NCBI RefSeq assembly: GCF_042683745.1
Contig: NZ_JBHUJX010000008.1
Location: 1-64,000, forward strand
Direction of reading: 5' to 3'
DNA from: Pseudoneobacillus sp042683745
GTDB taxonomy: Bacteria; Bacillota; Bacilli; Bacillales; Cytobacillaceae
Length of the DNA: 64,000 bases
Shown here: one piece after another, positions 41,615 to 49,268 of the stretch
Position numbering within the stretch: position 1 is the stretch's first letter
Layout of the letters: each line of letters opens with the position of its first letter
Translations under genes and position numbers: made by a program
Notes under the pieces: model-generated
What the model was told of the DNA's origin: nothing
Seen by the model: the letters and a program-made list of their open reading frames with translations, nothing else
The model's database searches: none

Positions 41615-41760
41615 GTACTTTTTTGTTAAAGCTTTCATATATTGGAAGAAACGTTTCTTATTGACAATCAAAGAAACTTGTAGAGATTATTGATAGAGTA
41701 ATCGATTAATTAGAAAACAAAAAGGGTTCTAATTAAACGTATTACATTAATATCTATTTA

Positions 41761-41792
41761 TACACCTTTCAAAGAGTAGGTGTATTTTTTTA
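41761..41792 (+). terminator. Terminator 2 before holin
   Basis: TACACCT / AGGTGTA hairpin with a ten-base loop and seven T. The stem resembles terminator 1. Confidence 0.7.
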
Positions 41793-41813
41793 TGCATTCA
41801 TAACCCTAGAAAT

Positions 41814-41839
41814 GCCCTGTACCGAGCAGGGCTATTTTT
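41814..41839 (+). terminator. Terminator 3 or attenuator before holin
   Basis: GCCCTG / CAGGGC hairpin then TATTTTTATTT, only about 20 bases before the holin start. Confidence 0.6.
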
Positions 41840-41860
41840 ATTTAGATTGGGTTGATTAAA

Positions 41861-42340
41861 ATGGAACAATATCAAAAAATATGGGCGGCCATCGTAGGAG
41901 CCTTGTTTACACCTTTATTTGAAAGCCTATATGGTGAAAGTCACACTGTGCGAGCCATTATGGCAGCAGTAGCATTCTTCATTTTTATGGATTGGATGAG
42001 TGGTACCAGAGCATCTAAAAAGGATAAATCATATGCGAGTAAGTACGGGATAGATGGTATCTTCCGTACTTTTTTTATTTTACTTTTACCAGCTGGAGGA
42101 CATTTGTTGGATGCAGCCTCAAGCCTTCCAGGTATTTTCTTTGGTTTGCTTTCATTTGGTGTGCTATATCACGTCATTCAATCGATGACTGCTAATTCAA
42201 TACGTGCTGGGTGGGTTGATTGGGTACCGATTAATATCTTAGAAAAAATAATTCAATGGGTCGGATCTGAAATCGACTCAAAAGTTAGTCGAGCCGAAAA
42301 ACGTAATGATGAAAGAGGGATTAATAATGAACCTAAGTAG
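41861..42340 (+). CDS. Phage holin
   Basis: 159 residues from ATG 41861; an in-frame TTG at 41852 also exists and no strong site is visible. Hydrophobic helices at about 8-25, 32-50, 70-95 and 100-120, and the family phrase FFIFMDWMSGTRASKKDKSYASKYGIDG of the phi29/Cph1-type holins (holin_4). Makes the membrane lesion that lets the endolysin out. Overlaps the endolysin start. Confidence 0.88.
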   Translation: MEQYQKIWAAIVGALFTPLFESLYGESHTVRAIMAAVAFFIFMDWMSGTRASKKDKSYASKYGIDGIFRTFFILLLPAGGHLLDAASSLPGIFFGLLSFGVLYHVIQSMTANSIRAGWVDWVPINILEKIIQWVGSEIDSKVSRAEKRNDERGINNEPK

Positions 42341-42983
42341 CGCGGGAAAAAACTTGATTAAACGTTTTGAGGGTTGCCGATTAACTGCATACAAGGCTGT
42401 GCCTACTGAACTACACTGGACAATTGGCTGGGGACATTATGGTCCAGAAATTAGAAAGGGTCAGACGATTACACAAGCTGAAGCTGATGCTTTATTTGAT
42501 AAAGATGTTCAGCGATATGTGGATGCAGTTAATAGAATTGGCTTTAACTTTAATCAGAATCAGTTTGATGCATTAGTTAGTTTTTGCTACAATTGCGGAC
42601 CAGGTAACCTATTAAAATTGTGTTTGGGAAAATCAATTACGAAGATTAGTAACGATATTTTGCTATATAACAAATCGGGTGGCAAAGTTTTAGCTGGTTT
42701 AGTTAAACGCAGAACTGCCGAAAGAGAATTGTTTTGTACGCCTATTGATCCAGTAGACACTACCCCTTATCGACTAGCTACAGGCAATTTTGGAAGCAAA
42801 GAAAGTTTGGCGAGAGCCAAGCAAAAACTCTTAGAAAAGTATAGTTGGCTTGTGTATGAAAAAGTGACCGATACAGAATTTCGTTTGGTAACAGGAACAT
42901 TTAAGGGAAAAGATGTTGCTGAAGGACATGCAGCTGATTTAAGAAAGTTATTTGGTTGGACAGTATACGTTCAAGAAGCATAA
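42327..42983 (+). CDS. Endolysin: GH24 lysozyme with SPOR-like C-terminus
   Basis: 218 residues, ATG after AGAGGG. Lysozyme domain (1 to about 140) with catalytic Glu in RFEGCRLTAYK, TIGWGHYG and QNQFDALVSFCYNCG; it cuts N-acetylmuramic acid linkages. C-terminal domain (about 148-218) has two SPOR-like halves, YRLATGNFGSKESLARAKQ and FRLVTGTFKGKDVAEGHA, probably binding peptidoglycan. Confidence 0.92.
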   Translation: MNLSSAGKNLIKRFEGCRLTAYKAVPTELHWTIGWGHYGPEIRKGQTITQAEADALFDKDVQRYVDAVNRIGFNFNQNQFDALVSFCYNCGPGNLLKLCLGKSITKISNDILLYNKSGGKVLAGLVKRRTAERELFCTPIDPVDTTPYRLATGNFGSKESLARAKQKLLEKYSWLVYEKVTDTEFRLVTGTFKGKDVAEGHAADLRKLFGWTVYVQEA

Positions 42984-42984
42984 G

Positions 42985-43014
42985 AAAAATCCCTTCCGGT
43001 CGGAGGGGATTTTC
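42985..43014. terminator. Terminator between endolysin and the convergent SHOCT gene
   Basis: AAAATCCC(TTCC) / (GG)GGGATTTT stem, T-rich on both sides, so it may work in both directions. Confidence 0.8.
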
Positions 43015-43019
43015 TATTT

Positions 43020-43457
43020 TTATATGTTTAAAATCTGCTTTTTTTTAAAATCAAATTCCTCTTGAGTAATAATTCCCTCATCTAATAAAGATTTAAGTTC
43101 TTTAAGAGAACCAAATTCAGATTTAGAAGAGCTTTGATTGTTAATTCGTTCTTCTATTTCTGCTTTTAATTTTAATGCTTCTTCGTTCTTATCTCTCTTA
43201 AACTTAACAGCATTTTGCGGTTGATCTACTGTTCTTAATATACCTACCATAGAACTTCTAGGTGTGGATAATTGCAGATAACCGGTTGAAGTTAACGAAG
43301 CTTCTTTGAATTTGATTTCTTGAATTTGACTAAATAATACTTTTGTTTCTCCACGTAATGCCTTATGGATCATTAGATCATTCTTGCCTCTTGTAAAAAT
43401 TACACCATCATCTGTTAATTCCACAGTTGTATTAGGTTTTTTAAAAGTGTAATTCAT
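43020..43457 (-). CDS. SHOCT-domain protein
   Basis: 145 residues, ATG after AGGAGGAATC. N-terminal PH-like/DUF4429-type half (TTVELTDDGVIFTRGKNDLMIHKALRGE); C-terminal SHOCT motif LKELKSLLDEGIITQEEFDFKKKQIL. In a lysogen-expressed minus-strand pair with the HTH protein. Function unknown. Confidence 0.82.
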   Translation of the reverse strand: MNYTFKKPNTTVELTDDGVIFTRGKNDLMIHKALRGETKVLFSQIQEIKFKEASLTSTGYLQLSTPRSSMVGILRTVDQPQNAVKFKRDKNEEALKLKAEIEERINNQSSSKSEFGSLKELKSLLDEGIITQEEFDFKKKQILNI

Positions 43458-43474
43458 TATGATTCCTCCTATAT

Positions 43475-43672
43475 TTATTTTTTCATTTCAACTAACTGAT
43501 CAATTGTTATTCCTAATATGCGAGATAAGTGAAACGATTGTATCAAATCAGGTTGAGTTTCATTTCGAACCCACCTTGAGAAAGTCTGTTCAGATACGCC
43601 AATTTGTTTAGCTAAATACTTATGTATTAATCCTCTTTCTTTTGCCCAATATTTGATTGTGTTAATAACCAT
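43475..43672 (-). CDS. Small XRE regulator
   Basis: 65 residues, all HTH_XRE (KERGLIHKYLAKQIGVSEQTFSRWVRNETQPD), ATG six bases after AGGTGA. Divergent from the 43807 gene across 134 bases, so it may control this right-end cassette. Confidence 0.85.
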   Translation of the reverse strand: MVINTIKYWAKERGLIHKYLAKQIGVSEQTFSRWVRNETQPDLIQSFHLSRILGITIDQLVEMKK

Positions 43673-43806
43673 ATGTATTCACCTACTTTAAAATACAATT
43701 CTACAAATTCCTACTTTTTCCTCTAAACAATTTTGTATATAAAACTAATCATAAATAAGTATTAACGGTAATACCATATATTAAACAAGGAAAGGGGAGC
43801 AGAGAC

Positions 43807-44049
43807 ATGAGTAAAAACAAAGTAATTAAACCAGTGGGATTTAATGTTACTAATGAAAAAGATGTGGCCTTATTAGAACATGTCAAAAATGCAAACTTTA
43901 GTGGTTACGTAAAAGAGCTTATTTTTTCCGACCTTCAAAAAAGAAACCAGACACTTAGGATTGTCCAAAAGAGTGAAAACGGTGGTATTAAATATGTTCT
44001 GCCAACCGGTAATACCACTTCACCACCAAAAGATTGTGTAACACTGTAA
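43807..44049 (+). CDS. Putative ribbon-helix-helix protein A
   Basis: 80 residues, ATG after GGAAAGGGGAG. KPVGFNVTNEKDVALLEHVKNANFSGYVKELI has the strand-helix-helix form of plasmid-type RHH proteins. C-terminal tail ends in a proline-rich stretch. Adjacent TTGACA/TGTCAA palindrome could be its operator. Confidence 0.65.
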   Translation: MSKNKVIKPVGFNVTNEKDVALLEHVKNANFSGYVKELIFSDLQKRNQTLRIVQKSENGGIKYVLPTGNTTSPPKDCVTL

Positions 44050-44054
44050 CACGG

Positions 44055-44074
44055 TTGACATATCCAATTGTCAA
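44055..44074. promoter_or_regulatory. Palindrome between the two RHH-like genes
   Basis: TTGACA, eight bases, TGTCAA. Possible operator; the left half could also serve as a -35. Confidence 0.35.
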
Positions 44075-44099
44075 TACAAGTGGAAAGGAGAGATAAAAC

Positions 44100-44366
44100 A
44101 TGATCGAAGGTAAGGGATTAGGTGGCAAGAAAATTAATCGTGTGAATGTCTCGTTATCGAACTTTCAAAATCAAAAGTTGAACAAGCTAGCTACAGCTTG
44201 TAATATGCGGCCTACTTCTTTAGCGTGTCTTCTTATTGAAAAATGTTTGAATAACGCCCAGGTTGTAGCAGATCTTCAAAAGGAATATGCAATTCATTCT
44301 GCTTATAAAGTTGTTCCTATAAATCATAATGGTGAACTGCAATACATTTTAAGCGAAAGGTGTTAA
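44100..44366 (+). CDS. Putative ribbon-helix-helix protein B
   Basis: 88 residues, ATG after GGAAAGGAG. Basic start, then RVNVSLSNFQNQKLNKLATACNMRPTSLACLLIEKCL, again RHH-like; the C-terminal YKVVPINHNGELQYIL echoes LRIVQKSENGGIKYVLP in protein A, so the two genes are probably paralogues. Confidence 0.65.
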   Translation: MIEGKGLGGKKINRVNVSLSNFQNQKLNKLATACNMRPTSLACLLIEKCLNNAQVVADLQKEYAIHSAYKVVPINHNGELQYILSERC

Positions 44367-44371
44367 TCTAT

Positions 44372-44629
44372 ATGGAATGGGTAACTTTTATTATAGGTGG
44401 TATTACATTCATGTTTGGTTATTTACTTTTTTCAACAAATAATGATCTAGATGACAGTGACGATGAGTTAGATGAAACGGAATCCGATTTAATTGTAAAT
44501 CACGCTTCTGGACGTCATGTTACACTATCCTGTCAATCATGCAGAAAACTGAAAAAACACAAAGAAATAAAATCCAACCTGTTCCAATGTACAAAATGTA
44601 AAAGACAGGTAGACCTTAGAGCATCCTAG
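44372..44629 (+). CDS. Membrane protein with C-terminal zinc ribbon
   Basis: 85 residues from ATG 44372. One membrane helix (about 4-22, VTFIIGGITFMFGYLLF), an acidic linker (DDSDDELDETESD) and a zinc ribbon CQSCRKLKKH...FQCTKCKRQ. Last prophage gene before attR; unknown role. Confidence 0.65.
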   Translation: MEWVTFIIGGITFMFGYLLFSTNNDLDDSDDELDETESDLIVNHASGRHVTLSCQSCRKLKKHKEIKSNLFQCTKCKRQVDLRAS

Positions 44630-44742
44630 ATTTTTACCATAAATTCAGCATCAAAATACAATTCGTTCTTAAGTGAAAAAATTTTCAGAAATCAGATAGT
44701 AGTTAGATAAAAATAGAGTTAGAGAGTGATATTTTAAAAGGG

Positions 44743-44770
44743 TACTTATCGTATGCATGAGGATGCTTTG
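44743..44770 (+). other. attR
   Basis: Phage arm TACTTATCGTATGCAT (44743-44758), core GAGGATGC (44759-44766), then host prkA sequence TTTGCA. Mirrors attL. Confidence 0.9.
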
Positions 44771-46237
44771 CATTTAATTCCACATAATCTTCGCCAAGAT
44801 TTTTATGATGAGTACGGTATACGCATTGAAGGGAATCTCTCGCCTCTAAATATGATGAGATTAGAACAAGAATATGGTGGACGCATTGAGGATGTTCAAG
44901 TAGAGAGAATTTTTTTCTCGGAGGATAAAAGGGTCGGAATTGGAACATTTAGCCCATCAGATCCAAAGTCACAGGATATTGCCGATTTAACTGGGAGCAT
45001 TGATTTTTCAACGATTGCTGAATACGGATCAGAATCAGATCCTCGTGCTTATCGATTCGATGGTGAACTTAATAAAGCGAACCGTGGAATGATGGAGTTC
45101 CAGGAGATGTTAAAGTGTGACGAGAAATTCTTATGGCATTTGTTATCATTAACTCAAGAAGGTAATTTTAAGGCTGGAAGATTTGCGTTGATTTCCGCGG
45201 ATGAACTGATTGTCGCGCACACGAATGAGACGGAATATCGTTCCTTTATTTCAAATAAGAAAAATGAAGCGCTTCATTCTCGGATCATCGTCATGCCTAT
45301 TCCTTATAATTTAAAGGTATCACAGGAAGAGCGAATTTATGAGAAAATGATTCGCGAAAGTGATGTCGCAGATGTTCATATTGCTCCACATACACTTAAG
45401 GTTGCTGCAATGTTTACAATTTTAACACGTCTTAAGGAACCAAAAAAAGGCGATATTGATTTAGTGAAGAAGATGAGATTATATGATGGTGAACAGGTAG
45501 AGGGATACAATTCTGCAGATATCGAGGAGTTGAAGAAGGAATACACAGATGAAGGAATGAGTGGAATTGATCCTCGTTATGTGATAAACCGGATTTCTTC
45601 AACGATTATAAGGAAAGAGATTCCTTCAATCAATGCACTAGATGTATTACGTTCGTTGAAGGAAGGGTTGGATCAGCATCCATCCATCACAGCTGAACTT
45701 CGAGAACGTTATATGAACTTTATTTCTCTGGCTCGTAAAGAGTACGATAATATTGCGAAGAAGGAAGTTCAAAAAGCATTCGTCTATTCGTATGAAGAGT
45801 CAGCGAAAACACTAATGGACAATTATTTAGATAATGTGGAAGCATACTGTAATAAAAATAAAATGAGAGATCAATTAACAGGTGAAGAGATCAATCCAGA
45901 TGAAAAACTAATGCGTTCGATTGAAGAACAAATTGGTATTTCGGAAAATGCGAAGAAGGCTTTCCGTGAAGAAATTTTAATTCGGATTTCCGCTTATGCT
46001 CGTAAAGGTAAACGCTTTGATTATAACTCTCATGATCGTCTGCGCGAAGCGATTCAAAAGAAATTATTCGCTGATTTAAAAGATATCGTGAAAATTACAA
46101 CCTCAACAAAAACACCTGATGAACTGCAGCTAAAGAAAGTTAATGAAGTTGTAGCCCGCCTAATCGACGAACATGGCTACAACTCCACATCCGCAAACGA
46201 ACTTCTCAGATATGTAGGAAGCTTACTAAATCGATAA
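44753..46237 (+). pseudogene. prkA: PrkA serine protein kinase, C-terminal part, separated by the prophage
   Basis: Continues PrkA from MHEDALHLIPHNLR to VGSLLNR (residues 138-631 of the joined protein). Contains EYGIRIEGNLSPLNMMRLE, RAYRFDGELNKANRGMMEFQEMLK (AAA core) and the C-terminal kinase-like region. The ATG at 44753 is inside the attR arm and has no ribosome site, so it is probably silent while the prophage is present. After precise excision it rejoins 6010-6434 in frame with a total of 631 codons, the same as B. subtilis PrkA. Confidence 0.95.
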
Positions 46238-46243
46238 ACCTTT

Positions 46244-46290
46244 AACACACTAAAGCACTGGGGGATTGTCCCCCAGTGCTTTAGTGTGTT
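46244..46290. terminator. Long hairpin after prkA
   Basis: 22-bp perfect inverted repeat (46244-46265 with 46269-46290; core CACTGGGGGA / TCCCCCAGTG) and a three-base loop. A T-run is lacking directly after it, so termination may be partial or by another mechanism. Confidence 0.65.
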
Positions 46291-46375
46291 AAAATCCTTC
46301 TTTTCGAACTAGTCTACTCATATTTAGCCGTTTGGCTTAATAGATATAGTAGAAAAGTTCAAGGGGAGTAATGGC

Positions 46376-47518
46376 ATGAAAAAAATTTGCGTTTATTTTT
46401 TCTTGTTTATAGTTGTTTTCATTTTTGGTGAAACGGATGTAATTGCAAATTCAGACACGAAAATCATTCCAATAGCCGTTAATGATCAATTAATTACTTT
46501 CCCTGATGAAAAGCCTGTATTGAAGGATCAGATAACGTATGTTCCTATACGAATCATTAGTGAAGCTATTGATGCAACATTGACAATTGATCTGCCGAAT
46601 GAAACGTTTAGAATAACTACGAAAGAAAAATCCATGTTATTTGATGTTAAAAACTCAAAAATAAAAACATTGGATGGAAGCATGACAAATGTTAATCTAT
46701 ATAAGCAAAATGGTCGTAATTTTGCACCCCTTCGAGTAATTGGTGAGTATTTTAGTTATGACGTTCAATATATTTCAAATGGTCCAGTAGTTCGATTAGT
46801 CAACTCAAAAGCAAAACTGGATAGGAACCAATTTATAAAAGCGAATCAAAATGCAATTTCAAACTTTTACAATAAACCAATTGTAGATCATCGACCAAAA
46901 GTATATATAACATTTGATGATGGACCTATTAAAGGAACAGAAGAGATATTAGAAGTTTTAAAGAAGAAGAAAGCAAAGGCTAGTTTTTTCATGATTGAAA
47001 CACAAATGAGATTATTTCCGAATCAAACGAAAAGAATTGTGAGCGAGGGACATTATCCAGCATTGCATAGTGTAACTCATAATAAAAATCTTTTATATGG
47101 AGGAAATTCAATAGCTGTAGCAAAGGAAATGTTAAAGACACAGAAAACCCTATTTGAACTCACTGGTTTTCATTCTAATCTTACGAGAGCTCCATACGGG
47201 AGCAAACCTTATATGAAAATTGCTTTTCGGGATGAATTGGTCAGAAATGATTTCAAAATGTGGGATTGGTCTATTGACTCAGAGGATTGGAAATATCATC
47301 AGACGGATCCAAAGGAAATTGTTGCGAATGTAAAAGGAGGAATTCAAAAACAAAAAAGCAAAAAAGAGCCAATTGTCATCCTTTTTCATATAAATAAAGG
47401 GACAGCAGCTGTCTTACCTGAAATTATTGACTATATTTATGCTGAAGGTTACCAATGTGTTGCATATGACCCGGCAGAACATTTTGTGATGAATTTTTGG
47501 AAGGATGAAAGACTATAA
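46376..47518 (+). CDS. Polysaccharide deacetylase with stalk domain
   Basis: 380 residues. Signal peptide (1 to about 24), copper-amine-oxidase-N/stalk domain (about 30-135, PVLKDQITYVPIRIISEAI and RNFAPLRVIGEYFSYDV), then NodB deacetylase (about 175-375) with TFDDGP (metal Asp-Asp), HSVTHN (His-x3-His), RAPYGS and a C-terminal LFHIN. Removes acetyl groups from cell-wall or spore-wall polysaccharide outside the membrane. Lies between prkA and yhbH, both sporulation genes, so a spore cortex or coat role is likely; a weak TCATATT -35-like element is upstream. Confidence 0.88.
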   Translation: MKKICVYFFLFIVVFIFGETDVIANSDTKIIPIAVNDQLITFPDEKPVLKDQITYVPIRIISEAIDATLTIDLPNETFRITTKEKSMLFDVKNSKIKTLDGSMTNVNLYKQNGRNFAPLRVIGEYFSYDVQYISNGPVVRLVNSKAKLDRNQFIKANQNAISNFYNKPIVDHRPKVYITFDDGPIKGTEEILEVLKKKKAKASFFMIETQMRLFPNQTKRIVSEGHYPALHSVTHNKNLLYGGNSIAVAKEMLKTQKTLFELTGFHSNLTRAPYGSKPYMKIAFRDELVRNDFKMWDWSIDSEDWKYHQTDPKEIVANVKGGIQKQKSKKEPIVILFHINKGTAAVLPEIIDYIYAEGYQCVAYDPAEHFVMNFWKDERL

Positions 47519-47693
47519 GTTGTCCAAGTATGGCAAAAGCATAATTGTCAAAATTATTTGTAAATTATTTCAGAAAACTGCATAGTATAAAGTAATTAAT
47601 AGTAATTGAAGACCATAGTACGACACCCTAGTTATTGTATGAAACAGCATGAAAAAATGTGCAGGAAAAAAATTTTATTAGGAGGGTACAGAA

Positions 47694-48863
47694 ATGACCG
47701 ATGTGAACAATCATCAATTTGTGATTTCCAAGGAAGATTGGTCCCTCCACCGTAAAGGCCATGATGACCAGCAAAGGCATCAAGACAAAGTCCAAGAGGC
47801 CATTCGAAATAATTTACCTGATTTAATTACAGAGGAAAACATTATTATGTCCAATGGTCGAGATGTGGTAAAAATTCCAATTCGCTCATTAGACGAATAC
47901 AAAATCCGCTACAATTATGATAAAAACAAACATGTTGGCCAAGGAAACGGTGACAGTCAAGTTGGAGATGTAGTAGCTCGTGATGGATCTAGTGGTCAAA
48001 AGGGACCTGGGAAAGGTCAAGGTGCTGGAGATCAGCCTGGTGAAGATTACTTTGAAGCGGAAGTGTCTTTGATGGAGATCGAGGAAGCCCTTTTTAAACA
48101 ATTAGAGCTTCCAAATTTAAAAAGAAAAGAACAAGCAGAAAATATAGTTGAAAATATTGAATTTAATGATATTCGAAAAACGGGACTAATGGGGAATATT
48201 GACAAAAAGCGGACAATGATGACTGCATTTAAACGAAATGCAATGACAGGTGCACCAGCATTCTATCCGATTTATCCCGAAGATCTTAAGTTTAAAACTT
48301 GGAATGAAGTGAAAAAGCCTGACTCAAAAGCAGTCGTTATCGCGATGATGGATACAAGTGGTTCAATGGGAATATGGGAAAAATATATGGCGAGAAGTTT
48401 CTTCTTTTGGATGACTCGATTTTTACGAACAAAATATGAGACGGTAGAAATTGAATTTATTGCTCATCATACCGAGGCTAAAATAGTTTCAGAGGAAGAT
48501 TTCTTTTCAAAAGGAGAAAGCGGCGGAACCATTTGTTCTTCAGCCTATCGTAAAGCCCTAGAAATCATTGATACGAAATATGACCCGATTAGATTTAATA
48601 TTTATCCATTTCATTTTTCAGACGGTGATAATCTAACGTCAGATAATGCCAGATGTGTGAAGCTAGTTGAAGAATTAATGAAAGTATCCAATATGTTTGG
48701 ATATGGAGAAGTCAACCAATACAACCGCCACTCGACCCTCATGTCCGCCTACAAAAACATCAAGGATGAAAATTTCCGCTACTATATTTTAAAACAAAAA
48801 CCAGATGTATTTCATGCAATGAAGAGCTTTTTTAAGAATGAGGAATCAAAAGTATTATCTTAA
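47694..48863 (+). CDS. yhbH: Sporulation protein YhbH
   Basis: 389 residues (B. subtilis YhbH 388), ATG after TTAGGAGGG. Family signatures: N-terminal FVISKEDWSLHRKGHDDQQRHQDKVQEAI, a Gly-rich low-complexity linker (about 80-120) and the C-terminal von Willebrand A-like half with VIAMMDTSGSMG (MIDAS-like) and YPFHFSDGDNL. Member of the UPF0229 family that works with PrkA and SpoVR; sigma-E regulated in B. subtilis. Confidence 0.95.
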   Translation: MTDVNNHQFVISKEDWSLHRKGHDDQQRHQDKVQEAIRNNLPDLITEENIIMSNGRDVVKIPIRSLDEYKIRYNYDKNKHVGQGNGDSQVGDVVARDGSSGQKGPGKGQGAGDQPGEDYFEAEVSLMEIEEALFKQLELPNLKRKEQAENIVENIEFNDIRKTGLMGNIDKKRTMMTAFKRNAMTGAPAFYPIYPEDLKFKTWNEVKKPDSKAVVIAMMDTSGSMGIWEKYMARSFFFWMTRFLRTKYETVEIEFIAHHTEAKIVSEEDFFSKGESGGTICSSAYRKALEIIDTKYDPIRFNIYPFHFSDGDNLTSDNARCVKLVEELMKVSNMFGYGEVNQYNRHSTLMSAYKNIKDENFRYYILKQKPDVFHAMKSFFKNEESKVLS

Positions 48864-48866
48864 GGA

Positions 48867-48900
48867 AAATCGACAGGTACACGAACCTGTCGATTTTGTA
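48867..48900 (+). terminator. Terminator after yhbH
   Basis: AAATCGACAGGT / ACCTGTCGATTT stem with a six-base loop and T-rich tail. Confidence 0.85.
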
Positions 48901-49186
48901 TTGGATTTACCACAGTCCATAGAGTTGAGTATTTTTATACAATAGATAACAATCTTTTGTAATCAATCTTCTTTGATAAGCGTACTTATTGGGATTCCTT
49001 TCAAAAGAAATCCGAAATATATAAAATAATCTCTACATTTTTGTATTTTTCTAAAATATTTAGGTTTTTTCCTTATAGTGAAAAAGTTAACTAACGTCTA
49101 TTATTGAATCACATATTTTATACAATCAAAAAAATCTTTCTGGCATAGTGGTCAGGAAGATTTTTTATTAGGGTGTTTTTATTGAA
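48901..49186. other. Intergenic stretch before the HemAT-like gene
   Basis: No gene seen in about 290 A/T-rich bases. It contains a terminator-like hairpin AATCTTTCTG / CAGGAAGATT with six T (49131-49167), which has no gene directly upstream; a short RNA ending there is possible. Confidence 0.4.
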
Positions 49187-49209
49187 TATATAGGGAAAAC
49201 CCCTATATA
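49187..49209. promoter_or_regulatory. TAGGG-type palindrome before the HemAT-like gene
   Basis: TATATAGGG, five bases (AAAAC), CCCTATATA: perfect 9-bp inverted repeat, 60 bases before the start. Similar sites occur at 50654 and 55218. Confidence 0.6.
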
Positions 49210-49268
49210 CAAATAAATATGGAAATATATACTAGAATTTCAACATTAATATATGGGGGAATTAAACA

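Larger units (their letters stand above)
41446..41860. other. Gap with several hairpins before the holin gene
   Basis: No gene seen. Holds a hairpin AACCAC/GTGGTT (41454-41472), three terminators listed separately, and a weak promoter TTGACA (41661) -18 bases- GATTAT (41685). Confidence 0.5.
6427..44766. mobile_element. Complete siphophage prophage integrated in prkA
   Basis: Bounded by direct copies of GAGGATGC (6427-6434 and 44759-44766). Unit length is 38,332 bp. It encodes a serine recombinase beside attL, lysogeny control, replication, late regulation, cos-type packaging, HK97-type head, long-tail morphogenesis, cargo genes, holin and endolysin. Every essential module appears present and without obvious disruption. 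Recombination between the cores restores a 631-codon prkA. Order and gene types resemble temperate Bacillus siphophages with serine integrases. Confidence 0.95.

Noticed and set aside
44753..46237. Reading the right half of prkA as an independent gene starting at ATG 44753
   Set aside because: The ATG lies inside the attR phage arm without a ribosome site and the protein starts in the middle of a conserved PrkA stretch.
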